DNA from: Parapristionchus giblindavisi
Taxonomy: Eukaryota; Nematoda; Chromadorea; Rhabditida; Diplogasteridae
Reading direction: 5' to 3'
Assembly: GCA_943737045.1 (NCBI GenBank)
Contig: CALSFV010000015.1
Span: 556,501 to 620,500, forward strand
Length of the DNA: 64,000 bases
The position numbers were made by a program, and so were the translations under genes. Each line of letters opens with the position of its first letter. Position 1 is the stretch's first letter. Of this stretch, positions 36,177 to 46,469 are shown one piece after another. The notes under the pieces are model-generated. The model was not told the DNA's origin. It did not search any database and worked only from the letters and a program-made list of their open reading frames with translations.

Positions 36177-36997
36177 TGTATAGTAGATCCATTATTGATT
36201 GATAATTATTGTGTTCCTTTCATATATTAGCATAATTGTCATTCAAATCCCCTTGCAGTTTGTACATAACGTCCCTAATTACTCTCTCTATCTATCACTA
36301 ATTTATTCATTATGCAAATGCTATTACACGTGTCCTTTCTCTCTATGATTTGTGTTAGTTGTTAGTTAGTAGTCAGTTGTGAGTCAGTTGGTTAGTTCTT
36401 AGTAGTCGTCTCCCTCGCTAGTACTTTGCCTAGCTTCGTTGTTGATTGTGAACTGTAGATAAAGTTCTATGAATTATTAAATCATCTTCGTCTTCTCCAC
36501 ATTAGACGAGGTCGTCAACCTCATCTGTATCTGTTCTTCTTCTTCGTCATCTTACATAGTCATCGTCTGATCTCTGGTCTTTGATCTTCGTCTCTTCTCG
36601 GTCTAGTCCATTATTATCCGTAGTTGCGATTGCGGATCCTTACAGTTGCGATTGTAAGAAGTATACTTGCGAGTATAGAGTTGTGGTTGCGATCACAAGC
36701 GCGTAGTTGCGATTACGTGTCCTTACAGTTGCGATTGTAAGAAGTATACTTGCGAGTATAGAGTTGTGGTTGCGATCACAAGCGCGTAGTTGCGATTACG
36801 TGCAAACTTGCAGTTGCGATTGTGAGTATTGTTAGTTTACTTGCGAGTAATCTTTTGACTTTTGGTTGCGATCATTAGTAAAAGGGTGTCGTCCCCCTGT
36901 TTACGTGTACTTGGTAGCAGTCAATAAGCTATCAAACATTAGCAAACCGTGACAGTTTGCTATCAAGTACAGGTATCCAGGATCGGCATTCCTTACA
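36177..36997 (+). repeat. 3' LTR (821 bp)
   Basis: Matches the 5' LTR at an offset of 8219 bp; no differences were noticed by eye. It carries the same hairpin row at 36616-36878. Confidence 0.95.
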
Positions 36998-37049
36998 ATA
37001 ATGCCATTGAAAGTTTTAGTTTGATCATCTCTATATCCATCTTGATGCG

Positions 37050-37560
37050 ACCTGATAATTCCAATCTAAAATAAACTCTCGTACTAAAGAATAGCAATTG
37101 TTAATGGAAACACGGAGGTGAAATTTTTGAAAATTGAAGAAAGAAAAAATAAGTTCTTTACATATATGAAACGCTGTTAAAATACTCATAAAGGTATTGA
37201 TTATTCCAAGGATGACAACGGAACATTCCAAATGACATCGAAAAGAATCGAAAATGGGAAAAGGTTAGAAAATGCACCAACCTAAACAAAAACACTACGA
37301 GGGTGGTCGAATGAACATTGATCGACAGTGTCTCACATGTCTCACTCTACCTATAGGTGCATAGATGCTCAATCTGTTACGCCATCTCTCCCTTGACCTC
37401 TACTAGATCTTCTCTACCTTGTCCTCTCATTATCAACGTTTGCTCCTCTATCGCCATAATATGAGAAAGTATTGAGAATGAGAGAGTACAGAGAAAGAGA
37501 GACATGACTGTATGGCAGAGCATGAGAGGAAGGATGGACTAAGGGAGTTCGATGAATCAA
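37050..37560. repeat. Duplicated 5' flank of paralogue A
   Basis: TCTCGTACTAAAGAATAGCA, ATGGAAACACGGAGG and a GAGAATGAGAGAGTA block recur in the same order beside B (41395-42010) and C (45990-46460). This is probably the promoter-side part of the duplicated unit; no core promoter motif can be named. Confidence 0.7.
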
Positions 37561-37589
37561 TCGGGGTGAGTGAAAAAAACGACAAAATA

Positions 37590-38400
37590 AGGGAGTCGTG
37601 AAGACAATGAGCCCATACTTGGAAACATACCATCGATGTACATGGAGCATATTTATCGTAGTTGGCTATTGTAGTTTCAAAGAACACAAAAATATAAAAA
37701 AATGGGACGAAAAAGTCAGAAATTATGAATTATTATGGTATGACAAACGGTTTCATCGTGTGAGCACCACTAATCCTATGGTATCATATGAAACGGCATA
37801 CTGTAACTGGTACTGTAGAAATGGTATACAGTAAGAATCAGATACTGCATAAATGGAATACTGTAGGTAATGCACCTTGTAGTGTAATACTTATTGATTA
37901 TTTTCCGGCAGCTATTGATTATGGTGTGGACAAGTAATGTATGACATTTAACGATTATGGTTCATCACTATTGTCAGCATTTCAATTTTACTTTATTAAT
38001 CAACAATTCAATCAATAGAACGGAACAAATAATAATAATGAAAAAATCACATAAAATGATTACAAATCAAAGCAACCTCAATCAATAGTATCTTTATTTC
38101 AGATACATGATATGTTTATGCAGCGTTCAAAAGTCCCGAAAAGAAAAGAAAGGAAAAGAGAAAGTGATGGGCAAAATGACGAGTTTTCTCTGGATTTCTT
38201 TTCTTTTCTCAACTTTTGAACTGTACGGAAGTTCTCCGTTAAAAATGATGAGAGGACTGACAAAAGTTCAGACTTTGAAAAACAAAATGCAGTAAACTAA
38301 TATAAAAGGTACATGAAAGACTGACCATGAAAGATCGAAACTAAATTTGATGAAAAAGTGGAAATAGTTGAATCTAACTAGGAAAAATTTTATTAATGAA
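37590..38400. repeat. Segmentally duplicated 3' flank, copy next to paralogue B
   Basis: Homologous to 24440-25240, 42450-43240 and 58960-59860 (shared GAACACAAAAAT, ACTGTAGAAATGG, TATCTTTATTTCAGATACATGA and AGTCCCGAAAAGAAA blocks). ORFs in it are not conserved in frame between copies. Confidence 0.75.
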
Positions 38401-38517
38401 TTGTAGAGTAGAGTTTTGCTTTTTTCAACTAATAGATTTTTATTTTTTTATTTATTTTTTGTAAATTAGGTTTTAATTTTTCATGCTGTGTCATTACGTC
38501 AAGTTCTGCTATACTTT

Positions 38518-41390
38518 CTAATATCCGCTCTCTGCAGGAGTGTAATATCTGAAATAATAATAATGATAACAGGGTTGTTCATTCATCGTTTCTCGGTTTT
38601 TTCGTATTCTTCGGGTTTTCTCGAAAAAATTCAACGACAAAAAAAAACGAAAACTTTTCGGAAAAAAAAAAACGAAAAATGCTTTGCACAAAATTCAATT
38701 TAAAATATGTATATTTTGACACGAAATCAGCTTCAATTATGAATCAGACAATATCAATTTTCATTGCGTTCTTTTTCGAACATTTTTCGAAATATTTTTT
38801 CCGCACACCCCTTGCCGAAAATATACTCAGTCCTGATACTGACCAACAACAGTGCAACTTCCTAAAGCTACCTTACCTCGGCAATTTTCTCTCCGATGTC
38901 GTTACACGCTTCACCGGGTAGTCGTAGCTGAAAGATCGAATGTCGTAGTTCAGCTAGACCTTATATAACTATTGCGAAGTTAACCAACCTCCGGGCGTTA
39001 TCAGCATAGACGACTGATATATTATTCTTAGACAGTCCTTCGAACAACTCATCCCGCGCTTTAGAAACCTGATCGAAGTACTCCAAATCTCTGAAATTAA
39101 TTACTTATACAATAGGCCTTTTGACTACTACTGTATGCTTACCAACAACACTACAATATTCTAAAGTTACCGTATGCCTCTGAAACTTCGGCTACCGTAG
39201 TTCAGCTACACCATATATAACTATTGCGAAGTGCACCAACCTATAAGTATTCACTGCTTCGCACCGCTGTTTCTCCGCTTCGTCAATTAGAGCAATGTGC
39301 CTGAAAGTAGTAATTATATTATTTGCCCAATAGGCCTTTTTGACAACTACTGTATGCTGACCAACAACAGTGCACACAGAAAAATGAAGGGTTAATATGA
39401 ACACTTATAGGTGTTCCGAGTGACTATGTAATCCCCTAATGTGTTCATCAGGGCTGCACAGAAATTTTTTTCTGAAATCAGAAAACAGAAATTTCTGTTT
39501 TCAAAAAGCAGGAAAAAAACAGAAAATTCAGAAAAAAACAGAAAATGTCATAAAATCATTGATTTGAAATCTTTTTTTAAATGTTTTTATTAGTTTGGAT
39601 GCAAAACCAATTCAGCATACATTTTTACCTAAGCGTCAGCGAAAAACAATAAAATAGCAACAATATAGAATCGAAACGATGATACCGGCTTCATTTGACT
39701 AGCTCCAACAGCGAAAACCGATCATGAAATTTTCGGCCGTATATACCAGAGATTAAATTTTGCCGGGTAGGGATAGTTTGCGAACGATCTTCCAGTATTC
39801 TGGCAAATGCTTGCCTGTATCTGGTAAATAGCTGGTTTTTCGACTACCATTTGCCAGAATATGGGCAAATCGTTTACACAAGTAAGGAGAGATGGGAAAT
39901 ATGATGTCATATTTAGGCCAATTTACTCTCTCCGTGCACGGTATTTGCAAAAATACTTCATAAATGTAACACTATATGAGTTTTTTTTTCCTTTTCTTTA
40001 AAACTATTTCGAAAAATAATATTTTCTGAAAATTTTCTGTTTTAAAAATATATTTTTTGTTTCTGGTCAGAAAATTTTCTGGTCTCTAAAATGACCAGAA
40101 AACAGGAAAGAAAAACATAAAATTCAGAAAAAGATATTCCCAGCCCTGGTTCTAATTAACAGCTTTGGGGTGTGAATTGGAACACATGTGGGTGTTCAAT
40201 AGAGCAAATTAAAAAGCTGTATTTTTTGCACTTTTTTCTGAGTTTACAATAAGCTGAAACTACCGTACTTGCCCAATATAGCCTTCAATCTCGTGTCAAT
40301 CTGCGGGAATAAGTGACCGTACTGCGCGTAGAATGCGTCCTCATAACTTGGACCAGATTCCTGCAAAAAAATATGAGTAATGTTTCAAGAATTTCAATAG
40401 AATTGTTTCAAAGAATATAAAGGGAAAGGGGAGTGCGAGATAAATTAGAGATATATTTGAGATCTAATGTTGCTGTTGGGTCAATGTGGTTTTGAGTTAA
40501 TATTTTTTTGATTGTTTCGTTTCCTTGGCCAAAAGTTAAAAAAATTGTGATAATTTTTACAAATTCTCACAAATGTTTTACTTTTTTTCTCGTTTTGACG
40601 GTACGGCATGTTAAGTATTTCATGTTGGGTTTTTTTCATGTTTTTATGATAATATCAATAACAGAACGGGGACATTCTCAAAGGATATCAACTACAGTCA
40701 TGGTGGAATCTTATCGATTAATGAATTTTTAAGCACTCACAACCTTAGAATTCTAGTAATGTTTGAAAATATGAGAAAGAAATATGTAGTATCGAATAAA
40801 ACATTACTTACGCCGATATATTTCTGATAACGATCCTTTGTCCGTAAACGATATAGGTGTATGTACAAAGTTGCTATGCAAATAATCACGGAATTAAGCA
40901 AAGCTTGAGCGTAGCGAATAGTCCTATCGACATGCTTATCCTGCAAGTATTTTGAAGAAATATTATTATTGATTGTAAATAACTGCGCAGAGAACATTCT
41001 TTTCGTTATAAAGCAATCAATAACATAAACAGATTATTTATTCAATTCCGTAAACGAACTCCCAAAGTTCCTACCAAATCCTTTATTTTTGCATTTGTAA
41101 TCCATTCTTTATTTTGCACTATGTACTGCAGTATTTTCTAAATCGAAGAAAGATGAGTTTTCCTTTCACACTTACCCAGTCATTTTCCATCGGATCTGTG
41201 TTGTATAAATACCATGTATAACCAATGGATACTAACAAAAGGGGAACTCCCGAGCATACTGAAATTGGTTTTAAAACATCAAAAATACGAATAAAGCCGA
41301 ATGAACTTCCATACCTAATACATAAGCTACAAGTTCGTGAAGATATAAAAACGCCATTAAAAGAATTAACTTAATCTCATGGAGATCCAT
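38518..41390 (-). CDS. Paralogue B, unrecognised membrane-protein family (8 exons)
   Basis: Minus strand. Exons 5' to 3': 41390-41315, 41258-41176, 40940-40812, 40360-40269, 39300-39241, 39090-38989, 38927-38877, 38548-38518. They total 624 nt in frame, 207 residues. Exon 1 encodes a hydrophobic start (MDLHEIKLILLMAFLYL), a signal peptide or first membrane segment. Exon 2 has a membrane segment before YLYNTDPMENDW, and exon 3 another ending DRYQKYIG. Exons 4-8 are hydrophilic (DAFYAQYGHLFPQIDTRL; FDQVSKARDELFEGLSKNN) and end RYYTPAESGY. Conserved exon sizes, phases and protein sequence across four copies while introns diverge argue for a real gene. Function unknown. An hAT-like element lies in intron 4 and a 131-bp MITE upstream; neither touches an exon. 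Confidence 0.8.
39449..40148. mobile_element. hAT-like non-autonomous element (700 bp) in intron 4 of B
   Basis: Ends CAGGGCTG and CAGCCCTG. The right flank GTTCTAAT and left flank GTTCAT fit an 8-bp duplication (two bases lost on the left). Paralogues A, C and D have the uninterrupted site TGTGTTCTAATTAAC. Contents: A-rich CAGAAAA-type repeats and no transposase. A truncated relative begins at 57686. Confidence 0.75.
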
Positions 41391-41522
41391 TTTGATTCAA
41401 TGTGAGAATTCCACGATTCCAATCTAAAATAAGTTCTCGTACTAAAGAATAGCAAATTTTAATGGAAACACGGAGGTGCACTTGTCGAAAATTGAAGAAA
41501 ACAGAAATAAGTTCTTTACATA

Positions 41523-41653
41523 CTCCGGTATTTTTGCTCGCGGGGCACACCGTTGAGAGTCCAAATCTCGCGGGGCACCCCGTATAAATGTTCTACCCCG
41601 CGGTGTACACCACGGGATTGAACGGTGTGCCCTTCAAGTAAAAAATACCGGAG
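41523..41653. mobile_element. 131-bp TA-flanked MITE
   Basis: Inverted ends CTCCGGTATTTTTGCTCG and AAGTAAAAAATACCGGAG, with GC-rich inner repeats (GCGGGGCACACCG, CGGTGTGCCC). TA lies on each side (41521-41522 and 41654-41655). The same flank in paralogues A and C reads through (TTTGCATATATGAAACGCTG in C), giving the empty site. Confidence 0.88.
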
Positions 41654-42029
41654 TACGTGAAACGCTATTCAAATACTCATATTTATTGATGGCTCAAAGG
41701 ATGACAAAAAAGAACTACCATTCTAAATGGCATAGATAAAAATCGAAAATGATCCGAAACAAAGTCAGAAAATGCCCAACCTAATAAGACACTATTATGG
41801 TTATCGAATGGTCATTGATCGAGAGTCTCATTCTCACTATCTCTCTTTCTGTCCTTCTTGGCCATCTCTCCCTTGACCTCTCAGCGTCTCCCTCTCCTCT
41901 ACGTTTGTACCTCTATCGCTATAATTTGAGAAAGTATCGAGAATGAGAGAGTATAAAGAAAGAGAGACATGACTGTATGGCAGAGCATGAGAGGAAGGAT
42001 GGGCTAATTTCAATTTTCGATAAGCTTTC

Positions 42030-43240
42030 GATCTTGTTCAAGATTTTAATACGTCTTTTGTTGCATTGTAGAGGACATTATCGAAGGAACCTTGCCGACA
42101 CACGATAATTGGCTCTGAAATACGTTTGAAATTTTAAAAAAAGAAACAGGGGACATGGGACAAAAAGATCAAAGTTCAATGAGAAATGAGAAATGAGAAA
42201 GACACGTAACACACCGATTATAGCTCCGCCCATTTTACTTCGTGTGCTTGGACACCGTTTGCATACGGTAACACACCCAAGAGATGTTTGTTTATACACC
42301 ACTGCCAACGAGGGCACAAAGAATCCATGAGGCCTCATCACATACATATTCAACGATTAATTCAATAATATTATTATTATGTGGTCGGTGACGAGAGTAT
42401 AAAGAAAAAGTAAGCGACCAATGTCTCTTGAGATCTTCTATAAATTCTCGAGAAAATAAACGAGTCGTGAAAACAATGAGCCCATATACATATATGTACC
42501 ACCTATGTTTTCGTAAGTTACCATCGATGAGTAAGGAGTCATATTTTCATAGTTATTGTCGTTTCAAAGAACACAGAAATCAAAAACAAGGACGAAAAAG
42601 TCAGAAATTATGGATTATTATGGCATGTCAAAAGGTTCCATCATGTGCGCATCTGTCACTAATCCTCTGGTGTCAGATGGTTCGGTATACTGTAACTAGT
42701 GAATACTGTATACAGTAAGAATCAGATACTGTAGAAATGGAATACTGTAGGTAATGCACATTGTAGTGTAATACACCTTGATAATCTTCCTGCAGTTATT
42801 GTGCACATCATTTGAATACCAATTTACTTTATTAATCAATAATTCAATCAATAGAATTCGACAAATGATAATAATGACGAAATCACATAAAATTATTACA
42901 AATCTAAGCAACCTCAATCAATAGTATCTTCATTTCAGGCGCAAAATATTTTTATGTGGCGTTCAAAAGTCTCGAAAAGAAAAAAAATGAAATGAGAAAG
43001 TGATGACGATTTTTTTCTTTTCTTTTCTCAACTTTTGAACAGTATGGAAGTTCTCAAAGATGATGAGAGGACTGACAAAAGTTTCGACTTTGAAAAAAAA
43101 AACTGCAATAAATAAGTATAAAAGCGACATGAAAGATCGAAACTGAATTTGATGAAAAAGTGGAAATAGTGGAATTTAATTAAGAAAAATTTGATTAAGG
43201 AATTCGATATTCGTATTGAGAGAGACACACGTAGGAGATT
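42030..43240. repeat. Segmentally duplicated flank between paralogues B and C
   Basis: Contains the TCCGCCCATTTTACTTCGTG block shared with 23985-24010, and the same 3'-flank blocks as the other copies. A 91-codon minus-strand frame (42078-42353) begins like a frame near 24113 (MRPHGFFVPS, then CKRCPS and RSKMG). The two are recognisably related over about 45 codons, so a decayed or small conserved coding piece cannot be ruled out. Confidence 0.6.
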
Positions 43241-43667
43241 GTAGAGTAGTTTTGTTTATTTTTCAATTTAACAACTTTTAGTGTTGGTTTTCATGATAGT
43301 TGAGATTTGAACTTCAGAGTGTTACACGAACCCAATGAATAAAGAAGAAGAAATTTGAAGACCCTTGAAAAAATTGGAATTTAAAGTAGATCTACCTTTT
43401 TGATGGAGAGCTTCGGACTACGATTGGAAGAGCAAAGATAATATTATTCATGAATGTTAGATTTTCAAACCAGCATACAGCAAAGTGGAGAAAAAAAAGA
43501 ATCTTAATTTGAGTAAATTGAAGCTTAATTTGATAAAAATAATTATGGCGCGAAATTTTCTACTTTCATCAAATCTAGTTTCGATTTTTATTTTTTTAAC
43601 AATTTTTTTGTTGTAAATTAGATTTTAATTTTTCATGGTGTGTCATTACGTCAAGTTCTGCCATCCG

Positions 43668-45983
43668 TTAATATCCGATCTCTACATCATTATAATATCT
43701 GAAATAATAATTAAATTAATAATATTAATAGATGAATAAATATGCACTTTAAATTTAATTTTTTTTAATAATAATAATAATCGTATTCTTCGGATGCTTT
43801 TACAGAAACATAAAAGGTGCACAAAATTTCAAAAAAAATATGACTTTTTTTCCAAAAATTACAATTTTACTTGAGTGAAATATGTGTATTTTATCACGTA
43901 AACAGCTTCAATTATGAATCAGACAGTTGCAATTCTTGCGTTTTCATTTAACAAATTGATGTTCTCGATACGGAAATAAATTTTCGAAATATTTTTTCCC
44001 ACAGATCGGGCCAAAAATATACGATACTGCCCAACAACAGTGCAATTTCCTAAAGCTACCTTACCTCGGCAATTTTAACTCCGATGTCGTTACACGCTGA
44101 ACGGGGTAGCTGTGGCTGAAAGATCGGCTACAGTAGTTCAGCTAGGTCTTATACAACAATTGCGAAGTTTACCAACCTCTGTGCGTCATCGGTATAGGTG
44201 AAAAATATTTTATTCTTAAAAAGTGCTTCGAGCAACTCATCCCGCGCTTTAGAAACCTTATTGAAGTACCCGAAATCTCTGAAATTAATTATTATATTAT
44301 ATTTCTACAATAGGCCTTTTTGACAATTACTGTATGCTAACCAACAACAGAACAATATTCTGAAGCCACCGTACACCGCTGAAAATTCTTCTACCGTTGT
44401 TCAACTAAACCATTGCGAAGTGCACCAACCTAGTGTAAGTATCCACTGCTTCGCACCGTTGTTCCGCCGCTTTATCAATTAGATCAAAATGCCTGAAATT
44501 ATTAATTATTTTATTTGACAACTAGCGTATGCTGACCAACAACAGTACACACAGAAAATGAAGTTATGATATCAACACCTATAGGTGTTCCGAGAGACTA
44601 TGTTATCCACAATGTGTTCTAATTAACAGCTTTGGGGTGTAAATTGGAACACATGGGGTGTTCAAAAGAGCACATTAAAAAGCTGTGTAGATTTTTAACG
44701 CATTTTTGCTGAGTGTACAATAAGCTGAAACTACCGTACTTCCCCACCATGACCAGCACACCCATTAATCTTGTGTTATTCTGTGGGAAGAAGCGCGCGT
44801 AGAATGCGTCCACAAAACCTGGATTGGGATCCTGCAAACAATATGAGTAATGTTTTAAGAATGCCAATAGAATTGTTTCCAAGAATATAAAGGGAAAGGG
44901 GAGTGCGAGATAAATTAGAGAGATATATTTGAGATCTAATATTGCCGTTGGTCAATGTGGTTTTGAGTTAATATTTTTTTGATTGTTTCGTTTCTTTGCC
45001 ATCTGCTTTCTTGAAGATGTTATATGAATTTCCCGGAATCAAAAGTTAAAATACGAAGAAGAGATAACTCAGAAACAGCAATTTTGGACGAGTGCAAACT
45101 TTTGAATTACGGTACGACAAAAATTCGGGTAAAAAACAGACAGTTCTAACAAAGATCTTGCATCTAAATCGAATATAACATTACTTACCCCGATATATTT
45201 CTGATAACGGTCCATTGTCCGTAAAAGGTAGAGATGGATGGACAAAATTACGAAACAAACAAACACCATATTAAGCAAAGTTTGGGCGTAGCGAAGAGTC
45301 CTATCGACATGCTTATCCTGAAAGTATTTTGACGAAATATTATTATTGAATGTAAAGAACTGCGGAAAGAATTAAACAACCTTTTCCATAAAATAGTAAA
45401 CTATAACATAAATAAATTATTTATTCAATTCCCCAACGAACTCCAAAATTTCCTCCCAAATGCTTGGTTTTTGATACTACATACAATAACTCTGATTTTT
45501 GGGTGGTTACTTTATTTATGGAAACGGTAAATTAGAAAATTCGTTACCCAATGTGCAACCAAATACAAGCATATTCAAAAAAAATGCGTGCATTTTTTTA
45601 TCGGCCAAAATGAGACTACAAATTCCTCTGTTGGTATCAACATAAAATACCGGAGCATTTTTTATTACCAAGCCATTTTTTTATTTTGCACTACTGCAAT
45701 TGTTTTTGTCTAAATGATTTTGGCTTTAGACTAGATCGTAGAAATATGAGTTCTCCGTTCACACTTACCCAGTCATTTTCCATCGGATCAGTGTTGTATT
45801 TATACCATGTTTGTCCAATGCCGACCAACGAAAGGTAAACTGCCATGTTTACTGAAATTGGTTTTAAAACATCAAAAATATGAATAAAGCCGTATAAACT
45901 TCCATACCGAATAGATAAAGTGCAGTTTCGAGAAAAAGTAAAAACGTCATTAAAAGAATCAGCTTAATCTCATGGAGATCCAT
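43668..45983 (-). CDS. Paralogue C, unrecognised membrane-protein family (8 exons)
   Basis: Minus strand. Exons 5' to 3': 45983-45908, 45851-45769, 45317-45189, 44831-44740, 44492-44430, 44278-44177, 44115-44065, 43698-43668. They total 627 nt in frame, 208 residues, the compact, uninterrupted form of the family. Same start (MDLHEIKLILLM), membrane segment before KYNTDPMENDW, second segment ending RYQKYIG, then DAFYARFFPQNNTRL and the FNKVSKARDELLE-type helix. Exon 5 reads HFDLIDKAAEQRCEAVDTYTR. The last exon is more diverged (RYYNDVEIGY). Intron positions equal those in A, B and D. Splice donors include GTACGGTA after exon 4. Function unknown; the two hydrophobic segments suggest a small membrane protein. 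Confidence 0.8.
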
Positions 45984-46469
45984 TTTGATTCAATGTGAGA
46001 AGTCGACGATTTCAATCTAAAATGGACTCTCGTACTCATACATAGTAATTTTTAATGGAAACACGGAGGAAAACTTGTGGAAAATTGAAGAAAAACAGAA
46101 GTAAGTTCTTTGCATATATGAAACGCTGTTCCAATACTCATAAAAGTATTGATGGCTCAAAGGATGGTAGATAAAAATCGAAAATGGGTCGAAACAAAGT
46201 CAGAAAAAGCCCAATCTAATAAGACACTATTATGGTCATCGAATGGACATTGATCGAGAGGTCTCATTCTCCCTATCTCTCTTTCTGTCCTTCTTGACCA
46301 TCTCTCCCCTGACCTCTCAATGTCTCCCTCTCCTCTTCGTTTGCTCCTCTATCGCCATAATATGAGAAAGTATCGAGAATGAGAGAGCACAGAGAAAGAG
46401 AGACAAGACTGTATGGCAGAGCAAGAGAGGGAGGATGGGCTAATTTGAATTTTCGATAAGCTTTCCATC

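Larger units (their letters stand above)
27958..36997 (+). mobile_element. Non-autonomous (gag-only) LTR retrotransposon, with a nested DNA-element insertion
   Basis: Two 821-bp direct LTRs (27958-28778 and 36177-36997) start TGTATAG and end CTTACA. They are flanked by ATAA (27954-27957 and 36998-37001), a 4-bp target duplication. A candidate primer-binding site starts TGGGGGCCAAGCC at 28779, and a purine-rich stretch (GAAGGAGGTGG) precedes the 3' LTR. After removing the nested insertion (29823-34862) the internal part is only about 2.4 kb and codes one gag-like protein. No protease, reverse transcriptase, RNase H or integrase motif is seen, so movement must have used enzymes in trans. It lies in exon 1 of paralogue A. 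Confidence 0.93.
25324..37040 (-). pseudogene. Paralogue A of an unrecognised membrane-protein family, broken by an LTR element in exon 1
   Basis: Minus-strand gene. Exons 5' to 3': 37040-37002 plus 27957-27921 (exon 1, split), 27864-27782, 27578-27450, 26518-26418, 26254-26192, 26057-25956, 25777-25727, 25378-25324. Removing the LTR element with one target copy makes exon 1 76 bp, exactly as in B and C, and 660 nt in all (219 residues). Seen: hydrophobic N-terminus, a membrane segment before YLYNTDPTENDW, a second one in exon 3 ending LKTIDRYEEYIG, then a hydrophilic C-terminal half (FNKVSKARDELLDALHKNN) that is probably helical. I do not recognise the family. Oddities: the acceptor before 26254 is AAG, not CAG; a 113-bp MITE sits in an intron; the stop used by B-D is changed to Gln, adding QQVWQNFT. 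The 9-kb insertion should abolish expression unless an alternative start is used. Confidence 0.75.
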
